Assembly (NCBI GenBank): GCA_038238245.1
Contig: JBBRXX010000023.1
Location: 1-64,000, forward strand
From: DASQHW01 sp038238245
GTDB taxonomy: Bacteria; Actinomycetota; Acidimicrobiia; IMCC26256; PALSA-610
Reading direction: 5' to 3'
DNA: 64,000 nt
Shown here piece after piece: positions 50,046-59,511 of this stretch. How positions within the stretch are numbered: the stretch's first letter is position 1; every line of letters starts with the position of its first letter. The notes under the pieces are model-generated. The model had not been told where the DNA came from and did no database searches. It saw only the letters and a program-made list of their open reading frames with translations. Both the position numbers and the translations under genes were made by a program.

Positions 50046-50119
50046 CCACGCGGGAACACCCGCCGGGCGCGCGAGCGCGCCAGCGATCCCGACAACGAGC
50101 AGGAGGACGGCAAGCGCAC

Positions 50120-52948
50120 TCAGACTCTTGCGATTTCTCGTTCCTCGAAGGTCTCGATGAGGTCGCCCTGCTTGAGGTCCTGGTAGTTCTCGAGGCCGAT
50201 GCCGCACTCGAAGCCCTCGCGGACCTCGCGCACGTCGTCCTTGAAGCGGCGCAGCGACGCGATCTGACCCTTCCAGATGATCGTGCCCTCGCGCAGGAAC
50301 CGCACCTTGGAGCCGCGCGTGATGACGCCGTTCGTGACGTAACAGCCCGCGACCCGGCCGATACGAGGCACCGAGAACACCTCGCGCACCTCGGCGTCGC
50401 CCGTGACGACCTCTTCGAACTCGGGCTTGAGCATGCCGACGAGCGCGTTGCTCACGTCGGAGAGCAAGTTGTAGATGACCTCGTAGAGGCGCATCTCCAC
50501 GCCCTCGCGCTCGGCGACCTCGCGTGCCTTGCGGTCGGGTCGTACGTTGAACCCGATCACCGTGGCGTTCGACACCGCCGCGAGCGTGAGGTCCGACTCG
50601 GTGATGCCGCCGACGCCCCGGTGCACGAACGACAACCGCACTTCGTCGTGCTCCTGGTCGAGCTTGCGCAACGCGTCGGTGATCGCTTCGAGCGAGCCCT
50701 GGGATTCGGCCTTCACGATGAGGTTCAGCGTCGCGACCTCGCCCCGTTGCACCATCGCGAAGATGTCCTCGAGACGGGCGCCTCCGCCGAGCATCAACGG
50801 GTTGCGCTGGGCGGCGACCTTGCGCCGGTGCTCGCGTGCCTCGGCAACGGTGCGTGCGATCTTGTCGGAGGGCGCGACGCGCAGCTCGTCGCCGGCGAGC
50901 GGCACGTCGTCGAGGCCGAGCACTTCGACCGGTACCGACGGGCCTGCCTCGTTGACCGCCGCGCCGTTCTCGTCGAACATGGCGCGCACACGACCCCATG
51001 CGGGCCCGGCGACGATGATGTCGCCGACGCTGAGCGTGCCTTCCTTGACCAGCGCGGTCACCACCGGGCCGCGGCCCTGGTCCAGGTGCGACTCGAGCAC
51101 GTCGGCGCGTGCGAGCTTCTTCGGGTTCGCGTACAGATACTGCGAGATCTCGCTGGCGTCGGCGACGAGCAACAATGCGTCGAGGAGGTCCTCGATCCCC
51201 TGACCGGTCGGCGCGGAGACGTCGACGACGATCGTGTCGCCGCCCCACTCCTCCGGCACGAGCTCCTGCTCGGTCAGCTGCTGGCGCACACGCGTCGGGT
51301 CGGCGTCCTCGCGGTCGACCTTCGTCACCGCGACGACGATCGGCACCGAAGGCTCGACCTGCGCACGGGCGTGGCTGATCGCCTCGACCGTCTGCGGCAT
51401 CACGCCGTCGTCGGCGGCCACGACGAGGATCGCGATGTCGGTGACGTCGGCGCCCCGCGAACGCATCGCGGTGAACGCCTCGTGTCCGGGCGTGTCGATG
51501 AACGTGATCTTCCGGCCGTCTCGGTCGACCTGGTACGCGCCGATCGCCTGGGTGATCCCGCCCGCCTCACCCGCAACCACGTTGGCGTGCCGGATGCGGT
51601 CGAGCAGCGTGGTCTTGCCGTGGTCGACGTGTCCCATCACCGTGATGACCGGCGGCCGCGGTTCGAGCAGCGCCTCGTCGTCTTCCTCGTCGTCGTCGGC
51701 GGTGAGCATCGCGATGAGCTCGACCTCTTGCTCGCTGCCCGGCTCAACGATGAGCACCTGGGCGCCGAGCGATTCCGCGATCAACTCGATCATCTCGTCG
51801 GCGAGCGAAGCCGTGGCCGTGACCATCTCGCCCGCCTCGAACAGGATGCGCACGAGGTCGGCCGGCGTGCGGTTCAGCTTCGGGGCGTATTCCTGGATCG
51901 TGCTGCCGCGCGCGACGACGATCTCGCCTTCGGGAACCGGCGCGTCGGCCGGCGTGAGCCGCTGCGACGCGGGCTCGAGCTCGGCGCGGTCGCGACGGCG
52001 CTTCTTGCGCCGGCGCTGCGGGGGCCCACCGGGACGGCCGCGTCCGCCGTAGCCGCCGGGACCGCCGCCCGGACCACCACCGGGTCCACCGCCCGGGCCG
52101 CCGCGTCCGCGACCGGGCGCACCCGTACGGGCGCCACCGGGACCGCCGGGCCCACCACCGGGACCACCGGCATAGCCGCCGCCACCACCGCCGGGACCAC
52201 CTGTGCGCGGGCCTGCGGCACCGCCGTACCCTCCGCCCCGCGCGCCGCCGGGCCCGCTGCCGGGACCGGGTCCGCCGCCGGAGCTGGTGCGCGGTCCACC
52301 GGGCCGGCTGCCGAAGCTGCCGGGCCCGCCACGCGGTCCGGGGGGCGGAGTCGGCGGCTTGCCGCCGCCGGGCGGCGGCGGAATCGGCTTGCCCGTCGCC
52401 GAGGTCGGTCGGGGCGGTGCGGCATGGGCGGCGGGGCGATCGACTTCGGGCACCGGCGGGACGGGGCGCGCCGGTGCAGGCGCGGGCGGGGTCGCAGCGG
52501 CCGGACGCTCGAGCGGTACCGGCGGCGGCACGGGCGGCGTCGGAGACGATCGGACCACGCGGTGGGTCGACCGGACGACGGCCGGCTTCGTCTCCTCGAC
52601 GTCGGGCGCGAGTGCCGCGGCCGCGGGTTCCAGCACGCGTTCGGGCGCGGGCGCCGGTTCGGGGGCGGGTTCGCGTCCGCGCTCGGGTGTGGTCGTCGGC
52701 TCGGGCGCGCGTGCGACCGGCGCCGGCGTCGGCGCCGGTTCGGGCTCGGGGATGGGTTCGGGCTCGGGTTCCTTCTTCAGGCCGCGGCTGTCGGCCAGTC
52801 TCCGGACGCGATCGGCGGAGGGCTCGTCGATGCTCGACGAGTGGCTCTTCACCCCGATCTTGAGCTCATTGGCGAGCTCGACGACAAGGTGGTTGTCGAC
52901 GCCGAGCTCTCGGGCCAACTCGTAGACCCGGATCTTCTTCGTGGCCAA
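50120..52948 (-). CDS. infB: Translation initiation factor IF-2
   Basis: The initiator-tRNA GTPase. 942 residues. The N-terminal IF2N helix domain (MATKKIRVYELARELGVDN) is followed by a long linker rich in Pro, Glu and Ala (about 58-190) and then Gly/Pro/Arg (about 190-320). G motifs are GHVDHGKTT (about 440), DTPGHEAF and TKVD, followed by domains II-IV. The start is TTG at 52948, forced by the conserved N-terminus. It follows nusA with 122 bp between, where ylxR is normally found. Confidence 0.95.
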   Translation of the reverse strand: MATKKIRVYELARELGVDNHLVVELANELKIGVKSHSSSIDEPSADRVRRLADSRGLKKEPEPEPIPEPEPAPTPAPVARAPEPTTTPERGREPAPEPAPAPERVLEPAAAALAPDVEETKPAVVRSTHRVVRSSPTPPVPPPVPLERPAAATPPAPAPARPVPPVPEVDRPAAHAAPPRPTSATGKPIPPPPGGGKPPTPPPGPRGGPGSFGSRPGGPRTSSGGGPGPGSGPGGARGGGYGGAAGPRTGGPGGGGGGYAGGPGGGPGGPGGARTGAPGRGRGGPGGGPGGGPGGGPGGYGGRGRPGGPPQRRRKKRRRDRAELEPASQRLTPADAPVPEGEIVVARGSTIQEYAPKLNRTPADLVRILFEAGEMVTATASLADEMIELIAESLGAQVLIVEPGSEQEVELIAMLTADDDEEDDEALLEPRPPVITVMGHVDHGKTTLLDRIRHANVVAGEAGGITQAIGAYQVDRDGRKITFIDTPGHEAFTAMRSRGADVTDIAILVVAADDGVMPQTVEAISHARAQVEPSVPIVVAVTKVDREDADPTRVRQQLTEQELVPEEWGGDTIVVDVSAPTGQGIEDLLDALLLVADASEISQYLYANPKKLARADVLESHLDQGRGPVVTALVKEGTLSVGDIIVAGPAWGRVRAMFDENGAAVNEAGPSVPVEVLGLDDVPLAGDELRVAPSDKIARTVAEAREHRRKVAAQRNPLMLGGGARLEDIFAMVQRGEVATLNLIVKAESQGSLEAITDALRKLDQEHDEVRLSFVHRGVGGITESDLTLAAVSNATVIGFNVRPDRKAREVAEREGVEMRLYEVIYNLLSDVSNALVGMLKPEFEEVVTGDAEVREVFSVPRIGRVAGCYVTNGVITRGSKVRFLREGTIIWKGQIASLRRFKDDVREVREGFECGIGLENYQDLKQGDLIETFEEREIARV

Positions 52949-53070
52949 ACCTTGTTCCGTTCCCTAGAAAATCTCGCTGGTCAGTCTCGCGCGAAGCGCT
53001 CGCGCCCCGGTGCTCGTTCCCTCTGGTGGCAGCGCCCGCCTGCGCCGGACGTCACCAAATGGCGCCTCGC

Positions 53071-54420
53071 TCAGGCGTCGTCTCCCGCCGTGGTGGCGGT
53101 CGCCTCCTCGATCTCGAGTTCCTCTTCTGCGCGCACATCCGGATCCTCGGCATCGAGGTCCGCGTCGGCCGCGAGCTCGTCGGCCGCCTGGTCGGCGACC
53201 GCCGCGTCGACGTGCATCGCCGCTTCTTCGGCCGCCGGCGTGGTGTCGACCGTGTCGTCGACCCCGATGACGGCGTCGTCGCGCTCCGGCGTGTTGCCGT
53301 CCGGTGGCGCCCCCTTGCCCTCCGACACGGTGCCGTAGCCCGCCTCTGCCGCGCTGATCGCTTCGCCGCCGCCGGCCGGCTGCCACATCAGCTGGCCGTC
53401 GGTGCCCTCGACCCATTCGCCTTCGGCGTAGCCGCCGCCCGCCTCTTCCTCCGCCAGCTGCGTCTCGCTCTTGATGTCCACGCGCCACCCGGTGAGGCGG
53501 GCGGCAAGACGCGCGTTCTGGCCCTCCTTGCCGATGGCGAGCGACAGCTGGAAGTCGGGGACGATGACCTCCGCGATGCCGGTGTTCTCGTGGATGCGCA
53601 CCTCGCGCACCTTCGCGGGCGCGAGCGCGCGCATCACGAACTCCTGCGGCTCGCCGCTGTACGGCACGATGTCGACCTTCTCGCCCTTCAGCTCGTTCAC
53701 CACTTGGCGCACGCGCATGCCCCGCGCGCCGACGCACGCGCCGACCGGGTCGACGTTCTGGTCGTTCGACGCGACCGCGAGCTTCGTGCGATGACCGGGC
53801 TCGCGGGCGACCGCCTTGATCTCGACGAGGCCGTCGAGGAGCTCCGGTACCTCGAGCTCGAACAGACGCTTCACGAGACCGGGATGCGTACGGGAGACGA
53901 CGATCTGCGGGCCCTTGGCGGTCTTGCGAACCTCGACGATGTACGCCTTCATGCGCGAGCCATGGTCGTAACGGTCGCCGGGGACCTGCTCGGCCTGCGG
54001 CAGGAGCGCCTCGACGCGACCGAGATCGAGGAGCGTGTAGCGCGCGTCGGTTTGCTGGATGATGCCGGTGACGATGTCGCCTTCGCGACCGGCGTACTCC
54101 TCGTACTTCATCTCGCGCTCGGCCTCGCGAATGCGCTGCAGGATGACCTGCTTGGCCGTCTGGGCCGCGATGCGTCCGAAGTCCGCCGGCGTGTCGTCCC
54201 ACTCGCGCGTGACGTTGCCGTCTTCGTCGAGCTCTTGTGCGATCACGCGGATCTCGCCGGTCTCGACGTCGATCTCGACGAGTGCCTCCTCGGCCGCTTC
54301 GGGCATCCGCTTGTAGGCCGTGACCAGCGCGTTCGCAAGCGCCTCGAGCATCACGTCCTCCGAGATGCCCTTCTCCAGCGCAAGCGCGGAGAGCGCCTCG
54401 AGCATTTCGGGATTCTTCAT
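53071..54420 (-). CDS. nusA: Transcription termination/antitermination factor NusA
   Basis: Binds RNA polymerase and modulates pausing, termination and antitermination. 449 residues: N-terminal domain (MKNPEMLEALSALALEKGISEDVMLEAL), S1 (about 110-190), KH1-KH2 (about 200-330; GACVGARGMRVRQVVNELKGEKVDIV, LAIGKEGQNARLAARLTGWRVDI). A long acidic, probably disordered tail (about 345-449) ends it. The ATG overlaps the rimP stop (ATGA). A terminator-like hairpin in the operon leader could be its own target. Confidence 0.95.
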   Translation of the reverse strand: MKNPEMLEALSALALEKGISEDVMLEALANALVTAYKRMPEAAEEALVEIDVETGEIRVIAQELDEDGNVTREWDDTPADFGRIAAQTAKQVILQRIREAEREMKYEEYAGREGDIVTGIIQQTDARYTLLDLGRVEALLPQAEQVPGDRYDHGSRMKAYIVEVRKTAKGPQIVVSRTHPGLVKRLFELEVPELLDGLVEIKAVAREPGHRTKLAVASNDQNVDPVGACVGARGMRVRQVVNELKGEKVDIVPYSGEPQEFVMRALAPAKVREVRIHENTGIAEVIVPDFQLSLAIGKEGQNARLAARLTGWRVDIKSETQLAEEEAGGGYAEGEWVEGTDGQLMWQPAGGGEAISAAEAGYGTVSEGKGAPPDGNTPERDDAVIGVDDTVDTTPAAEEAAMHVDAAVADQAADELAADADLDAEDPDVRAEEELEIEEATATTAGDDA

Positions 54421-54968
54421 CGACGCTCCTTCGCGCGCGCTCGGGGCTTGCGGGCCTCGCCGGACTTCGCGCCCTTGCCCGGACGCGGCTGCGGACCCCA
54501 CTCGAACACGGTGCGCGCTTGGGTGATGTCGCGTACCGGGACTTCGACCCGCTGGTCGTCCTCCTCCACGGCACAGTGCTCGCCGTCGAACGCGACGAGG
54601 GTGCCGCGCACGCGGGAGGGTCCCGCCTCGGTGTGGTACTTGACCGATACTTGTTCGCCCACCGCCCCGCGGAAGTGCTCGGGCCGCCGCAACGACCGCT
54701 CGATGCCGGGGCTGCTGACCTCGAGCAGGTAGCGGCCGTTGACGGCGTCGGCCTTGTCGACCAGCGGCGACACCGCCTGGGTCACCGCCGTGATCGCCTC
54801 GAGGTCGACGCCTTCCTCACGCGTGACCATCAGCCGCAGCGTGCGCGCCCCGTCGCCGCCCAGCAGCTCGACGTCGTACACGGCGAGTCCGAGCGCAAGG
54901 ATGGCGGGCTCGACCGCGGCGCGCACCGCTTCGAGTTGTGTCTCCGTCGCGCTCACCGTCTGCCTCAC
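54417..54968 (-). CDS. rimP: Ribosome maturation factor RimP
   Basis: A 183-residue factor for 30S assembly. Conserved: VEPAILALGLAVYDVELLGG, RLMVTREEGVDLEAITAVTQAVSPLVD, YLLEVSSPGIERSLRRPEHF and the C-terminal beta barrel. GTG 54968 is chosen because GGGAG lies eight bases before it. A basic tail (KGAKSGEARKPRARAKERR) is extra. First gene of rimP-nusA-infB, the standard order. Confidence 0.92.
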   Translation of the reverse strand: MRQTVSATETQLEAVRAAVEPAILALGLAVYDVELLGGDGARTLRLMVTREEGVDLEAITAVTQAVSPLVDKADAVNGRYLLEVSSPGIERSLRRPEHFRGAVGEQVSVKYHTEAGPSRVRGTLVAFDGEHCAVEEDDQRVEVPVRDITQARTVFEWGPQPRPGKGAKSGEARKPRARAKERR

Positions 54969-55011
54969 CTCGATGGCTCCCTCGCTGCGCCTTCCTGGCC
55001 ACACGAGACCA

Positions 55012-55039
55012 AGAAAAAACGTGGGCCTCGGCCCACGTT
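55012..55039 (-). terminator. Intrinsic terminator in the rimP-nusA leader
   Basis: AACGTGGGCC-GA-GGCCCACGTT (perfect 10-bp stem) is followed on the minus strand by six T's in all (two of them inside the stem) and CTTGG: a textbook Rho-independent terminator. It stands 43 bp before rimP. A possible -10, TACACT (55077-55082), lies between it and the ligase gene, so it may be an attenuator in the rimP leader, not only the ligase terminator. Confidence 0.88.
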
Positions 55040-55127
55040 CCCCCGCCCGACAAAGGGCGCCCGATACAACCAAGTCAGTGTAGCGCGCCGTCCGATCGCC
55101 GGACTGGGCAGAAACGGGATGATTCGC

Positions 55128-56201
55128 TCACGTGAACATCTCACGGAGCTCGGCGGGCGGCACCGTCTCGAGCTGCGCGTAGGTGCAGTCGTCCGGATCC
55201 TTGTCGGGTCGCCAGCGCCGGAAGCGCGCGTTGTGGCGGAAGCGGCCGTTCAACAATCCCTCGTACTCCACCTCGACGACGCGTTCGGTACGCAGCGGCT
55301 CCCACGACAGATCCTTCTTGGCGTTCCACCGGCTCGGGCCACCCGGCATGCGCTGACCCTGGGTCGCGGCATCGTGCATCGCCTCGGCCCAGTCCTTCCA
55401 GGGGTGGTCGTCGAGGGCGTGCGCGCGCAACGGCTCGACGTCGTCGAGGAGCTCGGCGCGGAGCTTCGCCGCCATCCCGCTCGCGACACCGACGTGGTGG
55501 AGCGAGCCGTCGTCGTCGTAGAGGCCGACGAGCAGCGAACCGACGCCGTTGCCGTCCTTGTGCACGCGGTAGCCGGCGACCACACAGTCGCACGTGCGCT
55601 CGTGCTTGACCTTCACCATCGCGCGCTGGCCGGGGTGGTAGGTGTCGGCGAGCGGCTTGGCGACGACGCCGTCGAAACCCGCACCTTCGAAGCGCTTGAA
55701 CCAATCGGCGGCGACATCCCGGCTCATGGTCCCTGGTGTGACGAACAGCGGCGGACGGGCATCGCCGAGCATCTTCTCCAGCGCGGCGCGCCGCTCCGAG
55801 AACGGCACGTCGAGCATCGACGCGTCACCGAGTGCAATGACGTCGAACGCGACGTACGACGCGGGGATCTCGACTGCCAGCTTCTTCACCCTGGATTCGG
55901 CGGGGTGTTGGCGGAGCTGCAGTGCATCGAAGTCGAGGCCTCGCTCGTTCGAGACGACGAGCTCGCCGTCGAGCACTACCCGTTCGGGGAGCTGTTCGAG
56001 CATTGGCTCGCGCAACTCCGGGAAGTACCGCAGGAGCGGTCGCTGATTGCGTGACTGCAGATCGAGGTCGTCACCGTCGCGGAACACGACGCACCGGAAC
56101 CCGTCCCACTTCGGTTCGTAGAGCACCTTGCCGCCGGCGGGCAGCTCGCGCGTCAGCTTGGCGAGCATCGGCTCGAAAGGCGGCTTCACGGGCAAGGCCA
56201 T
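55128..56201 (-). CDS. ligC: ATP-dependent DNA ligase, LigC type
   Basis: A 357-residue ligase, the size of mycobacterial LigC. The adenylation lysine is K31 in EPKWDGFR. Further motifs are LDGELVV, FDVIALGD, FDGVVAKPLADTY and MVKVKHERTCDCVVAGY. The C-terminal OB domain (about 215-350) completes it. No polymerase or nuclease domain is fused, unlike LigD. ATG 56201 is chosen over a TTG at 56210. A base-excision or nick-repair role is known for LigC relatives. Confidence 0.92.
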   Translation of the reverse strand: MALPVKPPFEPMLAKLTRELPAGGKVLYEPKWDGFRCVVFRDGDDLDLQSRNQRPLLRYFPELREPMLEQLPERVVLDGELVVSNERGLDFDALQLRQHPAESRVKKLAVEIPASYVAFDVIALGDASMLDVPFSERRAALEKMLGDARPPLFVTPGTMSRDVAADWFKRFEGAGFDGVVAKPLADTYHPGQRAMVKVKHERTCDCVVAGYRVHKDGNGVGSLLVGLYDDDGSLHHVGVASGMAAKLRAELLDDVEPLRAHALDDHPWKDWAEAMHDAATQGQRMPGGPSRWNAKKDLSWEPLRTERVVEVEYEGLLNGRFRHNARFRRWRPDKDPDDCTYAQLETVPPAELREMFT

Positions 56202-56211
56202 CGAACGCAAG

Positions 56212-56850
56212 CTAGATGAGTCGTCGATCCGACGCCCAGCGGGCGAGCTGGTGACGACTCGAGAGCTGGAGCTTGCGCAGGACCGAAGACACGTGGGTCT
56301 CGACGGTCTTCACCGAGATGCCGAGGTCGCGAGCGACCTCCTTGTACGCGTAGCCGCGGGCGATCAGCCGCAGTACTTCACGCTCGCGCGGTGTCAGTTG
56401 CTCGAGCTCGGGATCGGCCGCGGGAGGTGCCGCGCCCGCGAACGCGTCCAGGACGAATCCCGCGAGCCGCGGCGAGAACACCGCGTCGCCCTCCCGCACG
56501 CGCAGGATCGCGTCGACGAGGTCCGCCGGCGCAATCGTCTTCGTCACGTAACCGCGCGCGCCGACGCGGATCGTGGCGATCACATCCTCGGGCGCGTCGC
56601 TCACCGACAACGCGAGGAAGCGCACGTCCGGATGGGACGTGCCGACTTCGCGGATCACGCGCGCGCCGCCACCGGCGGGCATGTGCACGTCGACGAGCAC
56701 GACGTCCGGGACGCGCTCCCGGATCATCTCGATCGCGGCATCGACATCCGACGCGGCACCGACGACGTCGACCGCGTCGCTGAGCTCGGCGCGCACGCCC
56801 GAGAGAAACAGCTGGTGATCGTCGACGAGGAACACCGTCGCGCGGCTCAT
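56212..56850 (-). CDS. LuxR/NarL-family response regulator
   Basis: A 212-residue regulator. The receiver domain (about 1-120) has the acidic pair at 10-11 (VDDHQLFLSGV), phospho-acceptor Asp in VLVDVHMPAGGG (about 54) and Lys in GYVTKTI. The C-terminal LuxR helix-turn-helix is LTPREREVLRLIARGYAYKEVARDLGISVKTVETHVSSVLRKL. The ATG overlaps the stop of the partner kinase gene, so they form a two-component system. Targets are unknown. Confidence 0.92.
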   Translation of the reverse strand: MSRATVFLVDDHQLFLSGVRAELSDAVDVVGAASDVDAAIEMIRERVPDVVLVDVHMPAGGGARVIREVGTSHPDVRFLALSVSDAPEDVIATIRVGARGYVTKTIAPADLVDAILRVREGDAVFSPRLAGFVLDAFAGAAPPAADPELEQLTPREREVLRLIARGYAYKEVARDLGISVKTVETHVSSVLRKLQLSSRHQLARWASDRRLI

Positions 56851-58109
56851 GTGGTCTCGACGACCCGGGCGCGCGGGAGTCCGAGCTCCACCTCGGTACC
56901 TTCGCCCGGCGCGGATCGCACCGTGGCGGACCCACCGGCGCGCGTCATCCGTCCGACAATGGAGTTCGTGATGCCGCCGCGGTCATCGGGGACATCGCCC
57001 GGCTCGAACCCGGTACCCCGATCACGGACGAAGATCGTTGCCCGGTCGGACTCCACCTCGAGATATACCGACACGCTGGGCGCGCCCGCATGTTGCGCCG
57101 CGTTGACGATCGCCTCCCGGGCCGCGAGCACCAACGCCTCCATCCCCTCGAGCGGGCAATCGCGTACGCGCACGACTTCGACGGGGACGCCGCGTTCGAC
57201 TTCCACCGATGCGGCGACCTCCTCCACGGCGACACCCAACGACGACGAACCGTTGGTCTCGGGCGGCACCGCGCCGCCAAGCAACCAGCTTCGCAACTCC
57301 CGCTCCTGCAAGCGCGCCAGGCGCACGACCTCGCGAGGATCGGCCGCTCGCCGTTGCACGAGCGCGAGCGTCTGCAAGACCGAGTCGTGCAGGTGCGCGG
57401 CGACCTCGGCGCGCTCGTCGGCGCGAATGCGCTCGCGTTTCTCGTCGACGAGCGCGTGCGCGAGTCGTGACAACCCTGGTCCGATCACCAGCGCAAGCCC
57501 GACGATCACCGCGATCGAGGCAACGAAGGCACCGCGCAGCGCACTCCACGAGTCCGCGGTGATGACGAACGCGACGACTCCGGTTGCCACACATGCGCCG
57601 CCCGCGATCACCCGAGCCAGCGCGCCGCGTCGCGTGCCCACGAGCACCGCCAGGGCGTCGGCGGCGTCGGGCGGAAGGCGTCGCAGGATCGGCCACGCCG
57701 GCAACTCGGCGGTGGGCGTCGCGGGATCCGTCCGCATGGCGAGCAGCGCGAGACCGGCCATCGCCGCGGCGAGCGGCCACACGATCACGTCGCCCGGCCA
57801 CAGTCCGACCGCACGGACGAGGAGCAGTCCGCCGAACACGACTGCGCCGAACGCGATCGTGGACACGACATCGGCGTCGCGCCGGCGTCGAGGTTCGACC
57901 GGTCCGGCGGCGTCGGGCATCACTGCCCAGGCGACGAGGTAGCACAGCACACCGAAACCGCTCGCGATCGTGAGGATGACGAAGCCGCACCGCACGACGT
58001 TCGCCTCGAGCCCGAAGGTGTTCGCCAACCCCGCGGCGACACCCGCGACGACGCGGCCCTCGGCGGGCCGGGACACGTCGGCACGGGAGAGGTGCAGGTG
58101 TGCGGGCAC
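56847..58109 (-). CDS. PspC-domain sensor histidine kinase
   Basis: A 420-residue kinase. The N-terminal PspC domain (about 15-65; GRVVAGVAAGLANTFGLEANVVRCGFVILTIASGFGVLCYLVAW) is followed by several membrane segments to about 205. HisKA_3-type dimerisation has phospho-acceptor His in AAHLHDSVLQTLALV, and the HATPase domain has AREAIVNAAQHAGA, FVRDRGTGFEP and the glycine end GEGTEVELGLP. GTG start at 58109. It is paired with the NarL-type regulator and divergent from another PspC-domain gene, as in actinobacterial envelope-stress systems. Confidence 0.9.
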   Translation of the reverse strand: MPAHLHLSRADVSRPAEGRVVAGVAAGLANTFGLEANVVRCGFVILTIASGFGVLCYLVAWAVMPDAAGPVEPRRRRDADVVSTIAFGAVVFGGLLLVRAVGLWPGDVIVWPLAAAMAGLALLAMRTDPATPTAELPAWPILRRLPPDAADALAVLVGTRRGALARVIAGGACVATGVVAFVITADSWSALRGAFVASIAVIVGLALVIGPGLSRLAHALVDEKRERIRADERAEVAAHLHDSVLQTLALVQRRAADPREVVRLARLQERELRSWLLGGAVPPETNGSSSLGVAVEEVAASVEVERGVPVEVVRVRDCPLEGMEALVLAAREAIVNAAQHAGAPSVSVYLEVESDRATIFVRDRGTGFEPGDVPDDRGGITNSIVGRMTRAGGSATVRSAPGEGTEVELGLPRARVVETT

Positions 58110-58206
58110 GGCACGATGATCGCGCCGGGGCGGCTCGGGGACATCCGGGCGCGCCTCGGGGACATTCCCGATACCGCAGCGCGCGCCGCCGGCGCACGCT
58201 CACGAC

Positions 58207-59511
58207 ATGGATCCGTCCGCTCCCCCGTTCCCCGGTCCGCCGCAGCTCCCGCCGCCCCCCCTCCGGCCGCAGCTACGGCGCGACCGGGCCAACCGGGTGC
58301 TCGGCGGCGTCGCGGCCGGCATCGCTCGCACGTACGGCATCGACGTCACCCTCGTGCGCGTGCTCTGGATCATCGCCGCGATCGCGTGGATCGGTATTCC
58401 CGCCTACGTCGTCGCGTGGATCGCGCTCCCGCCCGACGACGGAAGCGCGGCCGAGGAGCGCCCGCGCGACATCGGCTTGCTCCTCGGGCTCGCGCTCATC
58501 GGTGTCGGCGCCCTCATCGCGGCCAACCATCTCCTGCCGGACGGGCTCCGCATCGGCGGCCGCTTCGTCGGCCCGCTCTTCCTCATCGGTGCCGGCATCG
58601 CAATCCTCGTGCTCCGCCGACCCGGGCGCCCGAACGACGAGGAATCGCCGCAGGCCGCGGCCGAGCCGGCATCCGTGCCCGAACACACCACGACGCCCCT
58701 GTCCCACGAGCCGGCGCCCGAGTTCTCGACGACGGCGCCAACCGAGGGCGTCTCGCCGGTGGCAGAACCCGATCACCCCGAACCGGTCAGCGCGTGGACA
58801 CAGACCGCCCCCTGGCCGACCATCCGCGACGCGCGTCGTGCGCACCGGCGGGAACGGCGGGCACGCAGGCCGCGCCCGTTCCTCACGCCACTCACGCTCA
58901 GCCTGTTGCTCGTCGCGGCCGGCGTGACGAGCTTTCTGCAGGCGATCGAGGTCATCGAGCTCAATCTCACGGTCGCCTTCGCGATCGCCACGTGCGCGGT
59001 CGGCGCGGTCCTCGTGCTGTCGGCCTGGGTCGGCCGCGCGCGTGGCTTGATCTTCCTCGGGGTGCTGGTCGTGGCGGCAACGGCGATGTCGAGCACGATC
59101 GACGTGCCGCTCCGCGGCGGCATCGGCGAGGAGCGATACCGCCCGACCCAGATCGGAGACGTACGCGACAAGTACGAGCTGGCCATCGGGCACATGTACC
59201 TCGACCTCCGGGACGTCGTGCCGCACGCCGGCGAGACCATCGACGTCAATGCGTCGGTTGGCATCGGACGCCTCGAGGTCAGAGTCCCGAGCTCGGCACG
59301 TCTCGAGGTCGACGCGCATACGGGTGCCGGATCGCTCTTGCTGTTCGGTCGCCACCATGACGGCTGGCACCGAGATGCCAAGCGCACCGTCGATGGCGAC
59401 ACACCCACGAGTGGCGTGCTGCACCTGAACCTGCGGGTCGGCGCGGGCGAGGTGGACCTGCATCGATTCCAGCCCGGCGGGGTCGAGACATTGATCGGAG
59501 CGTCCGGATGA
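58207..59511 (+). CDS. PspC-domain membrane protein
   Basis: A 434-residue protein. A proline-rich start is followed by a PspC domain (about 24-75; RDRANRVLGGVAAGIARTYGIDVTLVRVLWIIAAIAWIGIPAYVVAW). Further membrane segments lie at about 88-140 and 225-300, with a polar linker between. The C-terminal part (about 320-430) is a beta-strand-rich domain with repeats like IDVNASVGIGRLEVRVP and VLHLNLRVGAGEVDLHRF, as in LiaF-like sensor proteins. It is divergent from the kinase gene, 97 bp apart, so it is likely part of the same stress system. Confidence 0.87.
   Translation: MDPSAPPFPGPPQLPPPPLRPQLRRDRANRVLGGVAAGIARTYGIDVTLVRVLWIIAAIAWIGIPAYVVAWIALPPDDGSAAEERPRDIGLLLGLALIGVGALIAANHLLPDGLRIGGRFVGPLFLIGAGIAILVLRRPGRPNDEESPQAAAEPASVPEHTTTPLSHEPAPEFSTTAPTEGVSPVAEPDHPEPVSAWTQTAPWPTIRDARRAHRRERRARRPRPFLTPLTLSLLLVAAGVTSFLQAIEVIELNLTVAFAIATCAVGAVLVLSAWVGRARGLIFLGVLVVAATAMSSTIDVPLRGGIGEERYRPTQIGDVRDKYELAIGHMYLDLRDVVPHAGETIDVNASVGIGRLEVRVPSSARLEVDAHTGAGSLLLFGRHHDGWHRDAKRTVDGDTPTSGVLHLNLRVGAGEVDLHRFQPGGVETLIGASG

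Noticed and set aside
52020..52420. Apparent tandem repeats in the middle of infB
   Set aside because: They are the Gly/Pro-rich linker codons of IF-2, common in actinobacteria. Unit length and sequence vary, so this is not a true tandem array.
49916..53338. A 1140-codon plus-strand frame opposite infB
   Set aside because: It mirrors the IF-2 coding pattern. infB motifs are complete and no family fits this translation.
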